Shown: one piece after another, positions 27,134 to 36,610 of the stretch | Numbering within the stretch: the stretch's first letter is position 1 | Layout: each line of letters opens with the position of its first letter | Source of the DNA: Methanothermobacter wolfeii | Lineage (GTDB): Archaea; Methanobacteriota; Methanobacteria; Methanobacteriales; Methanothermobacteraceae | Direction: 5' to 3' | DNA length: 64,000 bases | Assembly: GCF_025397995.1 (NCBI RefSeq) | Contig: NZ_CP104550.1 | Location: 216,001-280,000 of the forward strand | Notes under the pieces: generated by a model | Database searches by the model: none | What the model saw: the letters and a program-made list of their open reading frames with translations, nothing else | Told to the model about the DNA's origin: nothing | Translations under genes and position numbers: made by a program

Positions 27134-29473
27134 GTGGCACCTGAATCAAAAAAAGCCAAAGACCTGAAAGGGGATTTCTGGGATGCTAAGAACATCCAGA
27201 TATCCATAGGAAAAGTAATAACAGAGGAGGAGCCCCCTGAGGAAGTCAGGGGGCCTAAACCCATGCCCCATGTGACTGACCTTAGATCATGGGACATGAA
27301 ACTCCTTGAAAGATACGAACCCTTCTATGCACCCTTCTGTGATATGTGCTGTCTGTGTACCTATGGTAAGTGCGAACTGCTGGGGAAGAAGGGAGCCTGC
27401 GGTATAGACGCAGCCACCCAGCAGGCAAGAACGGTGCTCCTGGCATGCCTGATAGGGACAGCAGCACATGCAGGACACGCAAGGCACCTCCTAGAACACC
27501 TCATAGAAAAACTCGGGGAAGACCATGAGATAGACCTGGGCATGAATGTGGATATAGAGGCCCCTATAACAAGGACAGTCATGGGTAAAAGACCCCGGAC
27601 CCTGGGGGACCTCAGGGAGGTCATGGATTACGTTGAAGAGCAGATGTCACACCTCCTATCAGCATGCCACACAGGACAGGAGGGTGACAGCAAGGACTTC
27701 GAATCAAAGGCATTCCATGCAGGCCTCATGGATGACCTTGCAAGGGAGGCTGCGGATCTAGCCCAGATAGTTGCCCTGGACCTTCCAAAGGGTGATGAGG
27801 ACGCACCCCTCATTGAACTCGGATTCGGGACAATAGACACAGAAAAACCGGTTGTCCTCTGCATAGGACACAATGTACTCCCTGGTGCGGATATAGTGGA
27901 CTACCTTGATGAAAAGGGACTTGAAGAGGATGTGGAGGTCTGCGGGATATGCTGCGCAGCCATCGACATAACAAGGTACAACGATGCAGCCAAGGTTGTG
28001 GGACCTCTGTCAAAGCAGCTGCGGTTCATAAGAAGCGGCGTTGCAGACGTGGTGGTTGTTGACGAACAGTGCGTAAGGACGGACGTACTTGAAGAGGCCC
28101 TCAAGAACAGGTCCGCGGTGATTGCAACAACCGATAAGATGTGCCTTGGCCTCCCGGACATGACAGACGAGGACCCTGATAGGATCGTCAGGGACCTCAT
28201 CGAGGGAAACATAAAGGGTGCACTCATCCTTGACCCTGAAAAGGTGGGTGAAGTGGCTGTTAAAACAGCAATTAAACTCGCCCCGGAAAGAAAACCCCTT
28301 AAGAAGCTTCCAGATGTGGAGGAAATAATTGAACTGGCATCAGAGTGCACCGACTGCGGCTGGTGCCAGCGTGCATGCCCCAACAGCCTGCCTGTTATGG
28401 ATGCTGTGAAGAAGGCTGCAGAGGGAGACCTCAGCCAGCTCGAGGAAATGGCGGTTGAGGAGCTCTGCTACACCTGCGGAAGATGCGAACAGGAATGCGA
28501 AAGGGGAATACCCATAGTCTCCATGGTCACAAAGGCCGGTGAGAGAAGGGTCAAGGACGAGAAATACAAAATAAGGGCAGGAAGGGGCCCTGCCCAGGAC
28601 GTTGAAATAAGACGTGTAGGGGCACCCATAGTACTGGGCGACATCCCTGGCGTGGTGGCCTTCGTAGGGTGCTCAAATTACCCTGCGGGCGGAAAGGATG
28701 TTGCCCTCATGGCAAAGGAGTTCCTTGAGAGAAACTACATAGTGGTAACAACCGGTTGCGGTGCAATGTCCATAGGCGAATACCGGGATGAAGACGGACA
28801 GACCCTCTATGAGAAATATGGTGGAGAATTTGATGCAAAGGGACTCGTGAATATGGGGTCCTGCGTTTCAAATGCCCACATTTCAGGTGCCGCAATAAAG
28901 ATAGCAAACATATTCGCACAGAAACCCCTTGAGGGAAACTTTGAGGAGATAGCAGACTACATACTCAACCGTGTCGGTGCATGTGGAGTTGCATGGGGCG
29001 CATACTCCCAGAAGGCGGCTGCAATAGCAACAGGTGTCAACAGGTGGGGGATACCTGTAGTACTCGGACCCCACGGATCAAAATACCGCAGATTATTCCT
29101 TGGAAGGGCCGATGATGAAGAAAAATGGAAACTCAACGATCTAAGAACCGGAGAGGTTATCGACGGCGAACCCGCCCCCGAACACCTCCTCTACGCCGCA
29201 GAAAACAGGGAGGAGGTCACGGTCATGATAGCAAAGCTCTGCATAAGGCCAACGGACACCCCAAAGGGACGCCAGATGAAACTCAGTAACTACATAGACC
29301 TCCACAGGAAGTACTTCGGCACGATACCTGACGACATCGACAAGTTCATAAGGACAGAGAAGGACATCCCGATAGTCTACAAGAAGGACGTGATGAAGAT
29401 ACTTGAAGAGAAAAACTGGAAGCCAAGGAAGGTTCCAAAGGAACCATCCCTTATGGAAATGGAGAAGGGGTGA
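27134..29473 (+). CDS. cdhA: CODH/ACS complex alpha subunit (Ni carbon monoxide dehydrogenase)
   Basis: The large CODH subunit interconverts CO2 and CO at a Ni-Fe-S C-cluster. The product of about 779 residues shows the N-terminal cluster cysteines ([17 protein letters not shown]), two added ferredoxin-like motifs typical of archaeal CdhA ([12 protein letters not shown] and [12 protein letters not shown]), and later C-cluster residues such as [10 protein letters not shown] and [14 protein letters not shown] at 27124-27129 points to GTG 27134 as the start; the GTG at 27125 overlaps that site. It is the first gene of the cdh operon. Confidence 0.95.
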   Translation: MAPESKKAKDLKGDFWDAKNIQISIGKVITEEEPPEEVRGPKPMPHVTDLRSWDMKLLERYEPFYAPFCDMCCLCTYGKCELLGKKGACGIDAATQQARTVLLACLIGTAAHAGHARHLLEHLIEKLGEDHEIDLGMNVDIEAPITRTVMGKRPRTLGDLREVMDYVEEQMSHLLSACHTGQEGDSKDFESKAFHAGLMDDLAREAADLAQIVALDLPKGDEDAPLIELGFGTIDTEKPVVLCIGHNVLPGADIVDYLDEKGLEEDVEVCGICCAAIDITRYNDAAKVVGPLSKQLRFIRSGVADVVVVDEQCVRTDVLEEALKNRSAVIATTDKMCLGLPDMTDEDPDRIVRDLIEGNIKGALILDPEKVGEVAVKTAIKLAPERKPLKKLPDVEEIIELASECTDCGWCQRACPNSLPVMDAVKKAAEGDLSQLEEMAVEELCYTCGRCEQECERGIPIVSMVTKAGERRVKDEKYKIRAGRGPAQDVEIRRVGAPIVLGDIPGVVAFVGCSNYPAGGKDVALMAKEFLERNYIVVTTGCGAMSIGEYRDEDGQTLYEKYGGEFDAKGLVNMGSCVSNAHISGAAIKIANIFAQKPLEGNFEEIADYILNRVGACGVAWGAYSQKAAAIATGVNRWGIPVVLGPHGSKYRRLFLGRADDEEKWKLNDLRTGEVIDGEPAPEHLLYAAENREEVTVMIAKLCIRPTDTPKGRQMKLSNYIDLHRKYFGTIPDDIDKFIRTEKDIPIVYKKDVMKILEEKNWKPRKVPKEPSLMEMEKG

Positions 29474-29477
29474 TCCC

Positions 29478-29990
29478 ATGAATGACCGTATAATACCATG
29501 GCAGCCAACGGTTATAGCAGGGCCAAAGCAGGCAATGCTCGTAACCCCTGAAACAGCCGTAATGATGATCAAAAAGGCCAAGAGGCCCCTCATGGTGGTG
29601 GGTCCCCTTGCAAAACGCCAGCCAGTACTTGACCACACACTGAAGATAATGGAAAGGTGGGATCTGCCTGTTGTAACAACTGCAGACACCTTCAGGGTGT
29701 TCAATGAGAGGGGTGTTGAAACAGAGCCCTACGGCATAGTTGAGATAACCAACCTCCTGAAGGACCCTGAATGGAGGGGTGTCAGGGGTGAGGGTCAGCA
29801 TGACCTCGTGATATTCATAGGATGCATATACTACATCGCATCCCAGGGCCTGTCAACCCTGAAACACTTCGCACCACATATAAAGACACTCACAATATGC
29901 AAAACATTCCATTCAAACGCAGATGCATCATTCCCTAACATGGATGATGAGGAATGGTTCAGATACCTTGAAAAGATGCATGAAGATTGA
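29478..29990 (+). CDS. cdhB: CODH/ACS complex epsilon subunit
   Basis: CdhB is the small partner of CdhA in the archaeal CODH component and is thought to aid electron transfer with ferredoxin or FAD. The 170-residue protein has the family core [36 protein letters not shown] and the closing [27 protein letters not shown] precedes the ATG at 29478. An in-frame extension to 29403 would overlap cdhA and is rejected. Confidence 0.93.
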   Translation: MNDRIIPWQPTVIAGPKQAMLVTPETAVMMIKKAKRPLMVVGPLAKRQPVLDHTLKIMERWDLPVVTTADTFRVFNERGVETEPYGIVEITNLLKDPEWRGVRGEGQHDLVIFIGCIYYIASQGLSTLKHFAPHIKTLTICKTFHSNADASFPNMDDEEWFRYLEKMHED

Positions 29991-30002
29991 TGGAGGAATT
30001 CA

Positions 30003-31385
30003 ATGTTTGAAGACATACCCGTTGATGTAAGTCCAATGCATGAGGGGGAAAGGATAAGATCAGCAAACATGTTCGTTGAACTGGCAGGCCCCAAATCAAT
30101 AGGAGCCGAGCTGGTTCAGGTAAAGGACAGTGTCGAGGATGGAAAGATAGAGGTTATAGGGCCGGACATCCCTGAAATGGAACAGGGCCAGATCTACCCC
30201 TTTGCCATAAGCATAGAGATAGGTGGGGGGGAACTTGAGGAGGAACTTGAGGGTGTTATTGAAAGAAGGGTCCACGAGCTCTGCAACTATGTCAAGGGAT
30301 TCATGCACCTCAACCAGAGGGACCAGATATGGTGCCGTGTAAGCACAGAGGCCAGGGATGCAGGATTCAGACTTGAACACCTTGCAAGGGCACTCTCGGT
30401 TCTCTTCAGGGAGGAATTCCCCATAATAGAGTCAATATCCGTGACCATAATCACAGATGAAAAGGAGGTTGAATCCTTCCTTGAAACCGCAAGGGAAAAA
30501 TATGATTTAAGGGACTCCAGGGCAAGGGAACTCTCAGACGAGGATGTTGATGTCTTTTACGGCTGTCTGATGTGCCAGTCCTTTGCACCCACCCATGTAT
30601 GTGCAGTGACACCAGACAGAACAGCCCTGTGCGGAGCAATAAACTGGTTCGACTGCAGGGCAGCATACAAGATGGATCCTGAGGGACCAATATTTGAGAT
30701 TGAAAAGGGAGAAGTGCTTGACGCAGAGAAGGGAGAATATGAAGGCATTAACGCTGCAGTTGCAGAACATTCACAGGGAACAACAGAGAGGGTCTACCTT
30801 CACAGCATATTCGGATACCCCCACACATCCTGCGGATGTTTCGAGGCAGTGGCATTCTACATACCCGAACTGGACGGTATAGGTATAGTGAACAGGGACT
30901 TCAGGGGAGAAACACCTCTGGGAATACCATTCTCGGCGATGGCAGGCCAGTGCTCCGGCGGAAAACAGGTTGAAGGATTCTCAGGCCTCAGCCTGGAATA
31001 TATGAGGTCACCGAAATTCCTCCAGGCAGATGGAGGATACTCAAGGATAGTGTGGATGCCAAAGGAACTCAAGGATTCATTAATAGAATTCATTCCAGAG
31101 GACCTCAGGGATAAGATAGCAACCGAGGAGGATGCAACATCCATAAAGGAGATCAGGAGGTTCCTAAGGGAGAAGGGCCACCCTGTCCTTGAAAGGGCGG
31201 CTGCAGAACCTGAACCCGAGGCTGAAGAGGAGGAGGAGGCAGAAGAGATAACCATGGAAGAGGCCCCCTCAACAGTACCCGTAGTTTCATCCCCTGAAAT
31301 GAGCGTCCCAGTTGCCGGTGGATTCAGAATAATCCTCAAAAATGCCAAGATCTACGCTGAAAGCGTGATAATAAAACGTGAATAG
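30003..31385 (+). CDS. cdhC: CODH/ACS complex beta subunit (acetyl-CoA synthase)
   Basis: CdhC assembles acetyl-CoA from CO, a methyl group and CoA at the Ni-Ni-[4Fe-4S] A-cluster. The 460-residue product contains the A-cluster cysteines in YGCLMCQSFAPTHVCAVTPDR and LCGAINWFDCRA. It lacks the N-terminal CODH-binding domain of bacterial AcsB, as archaeal forms do. A Glu/Ala/Pro-rich linker (about 400-430) precedes a short C-terminal domain. It follows cdhB after 12 bases. Confidence 0.95.
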   Translation: MFEDIPVDVSPMHEGERIRSANMFVELAGPKSIGAELVQVKDSVEDGKIEVIGPDIPEMEQGQIYPFAISIEIGGGELEEELEGVIERRVHELCNYVKGFMHLNQRDQIWCRVSTEARDAGFRLEHLARALSVLFREEFPIIESISVTIITDEKEVESFLETAREKYDLRDSRARELSDEDVDVFYGCLMCQSFAPTHVCAVTPDRTALCGAINWFDCRAAYKMDPEGPIFEIEKGEVLDAEKGEYEGINAAVAEHSQGTTERVYLHSIFGYPHTSCGCFEAVAFYIPELDGIGIVNRDFRGETPLGIPFSAMAGQCSGGKQVEGFSGLSLEYMRSPKFLQADGGYSRIVWMPKELKDSLIEFIPEDLRDKIATEEDATSIKEIRRFLREKGHPVLERAAAEPEPEAEEEEEAEEITMEEAPSTVPVVSSPEMSVPVAGGFRIILKNAKIYAESVIIKRE

Positions 31386-31400
31386 GTCAAGAGTGATCCT

Positions 31401-32156
31401 GTGATAATAGCAGTCAGTGGAAAGGGCGGAACCGGAAAAACAATGTTTTCAGCTTCCCTTATAAGGATACTTGCATCAACAGGGGCAGATGTCCTTGCAA
31501 TAGATGCTGACCCCGATTCAAATCTTCCAGAGGCCCTGGGTGTGTCCGTTGACCGGACGGTGGGTGATGTCAGGGAACAGCTTAAGAGGGACACCGCAGA
31601 GGGCAGGATACCCCCATCAGCAAATAAATGGGACATGCTTGACTATCGTGTGATGGAATCAATAGTTGAAACAGAGGACTTTGACGTCCTTGTAATGGGC
31701 AGACCCGAGGGAAGCGGCTGCTACTGCGCTGTTAACACAATGCTGAGAAAGATAATTGAGAACATAGCCAGTAACTACGACTACATCGTAATTGACACGG
31801 AAGCAGGTCTGGAACACCTCAGCAGGAGGACAACACAGAACGTTGACGTCATGATAGTTGTAACCGACCCCTCAAAGAGGGGGGTGCTGACTGCAAGGAG
31901 AATACTTGAACTCTCAGAACAGCTTGAAATACGCTTCAGGGAGATATTCCTTGTCCTCAACAGGGTAAGGGATGAGGACCTTGAAAGACTGAAAGAGGGC
32001 GTGGAGAGGGAGGGTATTGAGGTTATAGGCGTCATACCCGAGGACCCTCTGGTATCAGAGTATGATATGGAGGGAAAACCACTCTATGAATTACCTGAAG
32101 ATTCCGCATCATTCAGGGCCATAAAGAAGGTGGCTGAAAGGATACTAAATCTATAG
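31401..32156 (+). CDS. CooC-like nickel-insertion ATPase
   Basis: A 251-residue MinD/CooC-type P-loop ATPase, with KGGTGKT in the deviant Walker A (residues 8-14), IDADPDSNLPEALG after strand 2, and a CxC-like pair in GRPEGSGCYCAVNTML, the motif that binds nickel at the CooC dimer interface. Its place between cdhC and cdhD supports a role in loading Ni into the C- or A-cluster. The start is GTG at 31401. Confidence 0.88.
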   Translation: MIIAVSGKGGTGKTMFSASLIRILASTGADVLAIDADPDSNLPEALGVSVDRTVGDVREQLKRDTAEGRIPPSANKWDMLDYRVMESIVETEDFDVLVMGRPEGSGCYCAVNTMLRKIIENIASNYDYIVIDTEAGLEHLSRRTTQNVDVMIVVTDPSKRGVLTARRILELSEQLEIRFREIFLVLNRVRDEDLERLKEGVEREGIEVIGVIPEDPLVSEYDMEGKPLYELPEDSASFRAIKKVAERILNL

Positions 32157-32166
32157 AGGTGTGTTT

Positions 32167-33321
32167 ATGGATAAATTAACGGAGCTTCTGAAGCTGCTTC
32201 AGAACACAAAATCCATTGAAATAAAGGAGTTCAGGATGGACGTTGATGAACTTGAACTCTACATGATGCCTGCAGTCCAGCAGGCCATCCAGAAGACGGT
32301 TGAAGTAAGGGAGAAGGTTGAAGCACTCCCTGAAGAAGAATTCAACCCGCCAGTAAGATCCTATCCAGGCGAAGTTGCCCAGGTAAAGCTGGGGGATGGA
32401 ACAAGAAAGTCTGTCTACCTTGGAGGTCAGAAGGCCCTTTACAGGTTTGAGGAGCCCCAGCCAAACCCTCCAGTCGTAACCTTCGATGTATTTGACATAC
32501 CAATGCCGGGACTTCCAAGGCCGATAAGGGAACACTTCAGTGACGTGATGGAGGACCCGGGTGACTGGGCAAGGAAGGCTGTGAAGGAGTACGGTGCCAA
32601 CATGGTCACAATACACCTGATAGGTACAGGGCCAAAGGTCATGGACAAATCACCAAGGGACGCTGCAAGGGACATTGAGGAGGTCCTCCAGGCCGTGGAT
32701 GTCCCCCTTGTAATTGGAGGATCAGGAGACCCTGAAAAGGACCCCCTTGTACTTGAAAAGGCCGCGGAGGCCGCCGAGGGTGAGAGGTGCCTCCTGGCAT
32801 CAGCGAACCTTGACCTTGATTACAGGAAGGTTGCAAGGGCGGCCATTGATTACAACCATGCCGTCCTGTCATGGGCCATCACCGACGTTAACATGCAGAA
32901 GACCCTCAACAGGTACCTCATGAAGGAGGGCCTTACAAGGGAGGACATTGTCATGGACCCCACCACATGTGCACTTGGTTACGGTATAGAGTTCTCCATA
33001 GACGTAATAACAAGGACGAGGCTTGCAGCCCTCAAGGGAGACGCCGATCTGCAGATGCCAATGTCCTCAGGGACAACCAATGCCTGGGGTTCAAGGGAGG
33101 CATGGATGAAGAAGGATGAATGGGGACCCACCGACTACAGGGGTCCGCTGTGGGAGATTGTAACCGGACTTACTATGATGCTGTCAGGTGTGGACATATT
33201 CATGATGCTTCACCCAACATCCGTGAAGCTTCTAAGGGAAATAGGGGAGACCTTCACAAGGGAATACATGACTGCAGAGACACCTGACCTGAGGGAATGG
33301 ATAACAGAACTGGATTATTAG
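32167..33321 (+). CDS. cdhD: CODH/ACS complex delta subunit (corrinoid protein)
   Basis: CdhD pairs with CdhE to carry the methyl group from tetrahydromethanopterin on a corrinoid. The protein of 384 residues has an N-terminal region (to about 95) and a TIM barrel with PLVIGGSGDPEKDPLVLEKAAEAAEG and MDPTTCALGYGIEFSID. GAGGTG upstream supports the ATG at 32167 over the GTG at 32161. It lies 12 bases before cdhE. Confidence 0.93.
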   Translation: MDKLTELLKLLQNTKSIEIKEFRMDVDELELYMMPAVQQAIQKTVEVREKVEALPEEEFNPPVRSYPGEVAQVKLGDGTRKSVYLGGQKALYRFEEPQPNPPVVTFDVFDIPMPGLPRPIREHFSDVMEDPGDWARKAVKEYGANMVTIHLIGTGPKVMDKSPRDAARDIEEVLQAVDVPLVIGGSGDPEKDPLVLEKAAEAAEGERCLLASANLDLDYRKVARAAIDYNHAVLSWAITDVNMQKTLNRYLMKEGLTREDIVMDPTTCALGYGIEFSIDVITRTRLAALKGDADLQMPMSSGTTNAWGSREAWMKKDEWGPTDYRGPLWEIVTGLTMMLSGVDIFMMLHPTSVKLLREIGETFTREYMTAETPDLREWITELDY

Positions 33322-33333
33322 GAGGTTTTAAAA

Positions 33334-34713
33334 TTGCAGGTCACTGCTATGGATGTGTATCGTTTACTGCCAAAGAGCAACTGTGGTAAATGTAATGAGG
33401 CTTCATGCATGGCATTTGCCACAAAACTCATTGAAAAGGAGCTAACCCTCGATGACTGCCCCCAGCTGAGCGGGGATGAAAGACAGGAACTTGAAGAGCT
33501 GCTTGCACCGGCCGTTAAAGAGATCAGCTTCGGCCCTGAAAACAGGAAGGTTACTATAGGAGGGGATCAGGTCCTCTATAGGTATGAACTCACATACTAC
33601 AACCCCACAGCCCTCGTGATAGACTTACCGGATGATCTCCCAGAGGATGAATTCATGGGGAGGGCCGAGGATATCCAGACACTGAGCTTCGAACGAACAG
33701 GGGAAACACTGACACTTGACGGAATAGCCCTGAGAAATAAGTCAGGAAGCCCTGAAAAATTTGCTGAAGCGGCAGAAAGACTTGGAGGAATGGGATATCC
33801 CCTCCTACTGTGCAGCTTCAACCCTGAGGCAATGGAGGCAGCCCTCAGGGTGGTGGGTGACCAGAGACCCATCATTTATGCTGCAACAGAGGAGAACCTG
33901 GATGAAATGGCAGAACTCGCACTTAAATATGAATGCCCCGTCGTCCTCTTTGCGCCGGGCGACCTTGAAGGGATGAAGAGACTCTCCTGGAAGCTTCGTT
34001 CAATGGGCGTTGCTGACATTATCCTTGACCCTGGCACATTTACGGGTGAGGGAATAGGGGATACAATTGACAACTTCGTAATGATAAGGCGGCTTGCAGT
34101 TGAGGAGCGTGATGCAGACTTCAGGTTCCCGATCCTGGGGGTACCTGCACTTTCAAGGCTCTCAGGAGAAGGGGATGCTGTGGAGGAAAACATAAGGGAG
34201 GCTACGGTGGCAGCAACCCTCATGAACAGGTACGCGGACATCCTCATCCTGGGGGGCACGGAGATATGGGAGTTAATGCCCCTTTTAACACTCAGACAGG
34301 GACTCTACACTGATCCAAGGAAGCCGCAGACCGTCGACCCTGGCGTATATGAGTTCGGAGAGGTGGATGAGGATTCACCTGTTATACTGACAACTAACTT
34401 CTCCCTCACATACTATACAGTGGAGGGGGACCTCAAGTCAGGGGATGTTACAGCCTACCTCCTTGTCCTTGACACAGAGGGAAGGGCTGTGGATGTTTCC
34501 CTGGCAGGGGGCCAGCTCAACGGTCCTGCAGTGGCTGACCTCATAAAGGATACCGGGATAGAGGAAAGGGTTAAAAACAAGGTCCTCATCATACCGGGCC
34601 TTGTAGCACCGGCAAGTGGTGAGATAGAGGATGATACCGGATGGCGGGTGCTTGTAGGACCAAGGGACTCATCAGGGATACCTGATTTCCTTGAGAAACT
34701 CGCATCAGAGTAG
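33334..34713 (+). CDS. cdhE: CODH/ACS complex gamma subunit (corrinoid iron-sulfur protein)
   Basis: CdhE is the large corrinoid/Fe-S subunit that accepts and delivers the methyl group. The 459-residue protein has an N-terminal [4Fe-4S] motif (LLPKSNCGKCNEASCMAFATKL, with a further Cys in DDCPQL), a TIM barrel that binds methyl-pterin, and a C-terminal corrinoid-binding domain. It starts at TTG 33334, seven bases after GGAGGT; the nearest ATG lies five codons further in and is badly placed. Confidence 0.94.
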   Translation: MQVTAMDVYRLLPKSNCGKCNEASCMAFATKLIEKELTLDDCPQLSGDERQELEELLAPAVKEISFGPENRKVTIGGDQVLYRYELTYYNPTALVIDLPDDLPEDEFMGRAEDIQTLSFERTGETLTLDGIALRNKSGSPEKFAEAAERLGGMGYPLLLCSFNPEAMEAALRVVGDQRPIIYAATEENLDEMAELALKYECPVVLFAPGDLEGMKRLSWKLRSMGVADIILDPGTFTGEGIGDTIDNFVMIRRLAVEERDADFRFPILGVPALSRLSGEGDAVEENIREATVAATLMNRYADILILGGTEIWELMPLLTLRQGLYTDPRKPQTVDPGVYEFGEVDEDSPVILTTNFSLTYYTVEGDLKSGDVTAYLLVLDTEGRAVDVSLAGGQLNGPAVADLIKDTGIEERVKNKVLIIPGLVAPASGEIEDDTGWRVLVGPRDSSGIPDFLEKLASE

Positions 34714-34724
34714 GTGGTGTACCT

Positions 34725-35189
34725 GTGAAGATGCTGATGGTTCTTGATCCGGCAAGGTGCAGTGGCTGCGATGACTGTATCAATGCATGCAGGAACACCC
34801 ATGGAACTGCAAGGGCAAAGAAGGGAAATAAGATGCCGGTGTTCTGTCTCCAGTGCCACCCTGAAAAGGCACCATGCGCACGCATATGCCCTGTTGGCGC
34901 CATAAGGGAGGTTGACGGGGCCCTTGTAATCGATGAAGACGCATGCATACTCTGCAAGCTCTGCATGGTGGCATGTCCCGTTGGCATGATAGTCATGGAC
35001 CCTGAAAAGAGATCTGCAGAGAAATGCACCCTCTGCATGGACGCCGACTGCATCATCCCGGCGTGCGTTGACGCCTGCAAGGAGAACGTCCTCAAGCTTA
35101 TTTCAGTGGACGACCTTGCGGAACTGAATGACCGGTTGGAGTTCAGCGACATCCTTGAGGAGGCCATGAAGTTTTACAGGAAAAGTTAG
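34725..35189 (+). CDS. Polyferredoxin of the CODH/ACS operon
   Basis: A 154-residue iron-sulfur protein with about four cluster motifs: CSGCDDCINACR, CLQCHPEKAPCARICP, CILCKLCMVACP and CTLCMDADCIIPACVDAC. Its layout resembles electron-transfer ferredoxins of the HycB type, with an acidic helical tail. As the last gene of the cdh operon, 11 bases after cdhE, it probably shuttles electrons to or from CODH. The start is GTG 34725. Confidence 0.88.
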   Translation: MKMLMVLDPARCSGCDDCINACRNTHGTARAKKGNKMPVFCLQCHPEKAPCARICPVGAIREVDGALVIDEDACILCKLCMVACPVGMIVMDPEKRSAEKCTLCMDADCIIPACVDACKENVLKLISVDDLAELNDRLEFSDILEEAMKFYRKS

Positions 35190-35242
35190 TGGATGGGTCA
35201 GGGACAATAGTGGATGAGGAGTCTCTGGAGGAGAAGCCATGG

Positions 35243-36574
35243 TTAAGCATGGAGGGTGTTGATAAACACCCTGATATACCGGTATGAGTCCCTGATTCTC
35301 TCAAGGGGCCCCCTGAAGTAGATGTAGTATATGTTCATTTTCTTTTTAAAAACAAATACAATAACCCTTTTTTCCTTTGTTTCACCCGTCATTATATACC
35401 CGTGTTCATTATCAATTCTTATTATATCCCTTGAAAGATTAAAAAATCCTTTCCTAACCAGTACATCAAATAGGACTTCTGAAAACTCTTCTGCAGTGAT
35501 TTCAGGAACTTCCTTTCGCTTTATAACGAATTCAAGGTTGTCGTCCCATGATCCTTCAACCAGCCTTTCATCCTCACTGGCCTCACTGAGATCCCAGAAG
35601 CGGGGGTACCTGAACCTCAGCTCCCCGTTATCAAATACCTCAAGGTCAGGTTTGGCATCAATAATATCAAGGGCTGCACGGGCCTTCCTCCTTACAAAGG
35701 GGTAGGGGTCTTTCGCGGCCCTCTGGAGGGCCTCGACGGCTTCAGGGTCGCCTATGAGTCCAAGGGCCTCGGCTACCTTACCGCGGACATAACGGTTTTC
35801 ATCCCTTTTACGCCCGGAAAGCATCCCTTTAAGCGGTTTAACATCTTTCTTTGATCCTATCTCACCAAGAGCCTCCGCAACCATGGCCCTTGTCTGCCAG
35901 GAGGGATCTTCAAGCTTCTGGATGAGTGGCTTAACAGCTGCCTCCCCTATATTCACAACTGCAAGAAGAGCCTGTCTCCTGACATCGGAATCAGGGTCGC
36001 CAAGTTTATCAATGAGGATGTCCAGGTAGCCCTCGTCTGCCACTCCTATCATTGACCTGGCAGCAGTCTTCCTAACAACCCATGATTCATCGTAAAGGGC
36101 CATGGAGGCATACCTGAGCCCCCTTTCAGGGTTCAGTTTTATGAGGGCCCAAACAGCATTTTTCCTGACGTTCTCGTCGGGATGGTCTATAAATCTCCTT
36201 ATGGCTTCGAAGACCCTTTCCTCAGGGAACCCTGAAAGGGACCTGATGGCCGCTATTTTAACGTCGATGTCGGTGTCATCAAGGGCCATTATGAGGTGAT
36301 CAACGGCTTTAGGGTTTCCTATCCTTCCAAGGGCCCTCGCTGAAGCCGCCCTCACCCCTGTAAGCACAGGATATTCTTCCTGCCATTCCTCATATCTCAG
36401 GGATCTGATAAGGGCTTCAAGGGCCCTTTCATCTGCCAGAGTTTCCAGGGCCTCGGCAGCATCCCTCCTGACGGTAAAGTCATCATCTTCCAGGGCCTCC
36501 ATGAGGCCGTAAACATCCCCCCTCCTGAGGAGCACCTCAGTGTTTATAGAAGATCCCAATGAATTATCCCCCAT
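35243..36574 (-). CDS. HEAT-repeat (PBS lyase type) protein
   Basis: The 443-residue protein has at least nine tandem HEAT repeats of about 31 residues over residues 10-315, each with the pattern DDxDxxVRxxAAxALGxIGD (for example GDPDSDVRRQALLAVVNIGE). A non-repetitive C-terminal domain of about 125 residues follows, beginning near VFDNGELRFRYPRFWDLS, an RFRYPxxW pattern seen in small cargo-like domains. It is likely a protein-binding scaffold. The partner is unknown. Initiation at 36574 or TTG 36559 is uncertain. Confidence 0.8.
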   Translation of the reverse strand: MGDNSLGSSINTEVLLRRGDVYGLMEALEDDDFTVRRDAAEALETLADERALEALIRSLRYEEWQEEYPVLTGVRAASARALGRIGNPKAVDHLIMALDDTDIDVKIAAIRSLSGFPEERVFEAIRRFIDHPDENVRKNAVWALIKLNPERGLRYASMALYDESWVVRKTAARSMIGVADEGYLDILIDKLGDPDSDVRRQALLAVVNIGEAAVKPLIQKLEDPSWQTRAMVAEALGEIGSKKDVKPLKGMLSGRKRDENRYVRGKVAEALGLIGDPEAVEALQRAAKDPYPFVRRKARAALDIIDAKPDLEVFDNGELRFRYPRFWDLSEASEDERLVEGSWDDNLEFVIKRKEVPEITAEEFSEVLFDVLVRKGFFNLSRDIIRIDNEHGYIMTGETKEKRVIVFVFKKKMNIYYIYFRGPLERIRDSYRYIRVFINTLHA

Positions 36575-36610
36575 AATAAATTGGAGGATATGAAAAATAA
36601 ATTTTGTGTT

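Noticed and set aside
29403..29477. In-frame N-terminal extension of cdhB into cdhA
   Set aside because: The ribosome binding site and family N-terminus both support ATG 29478.
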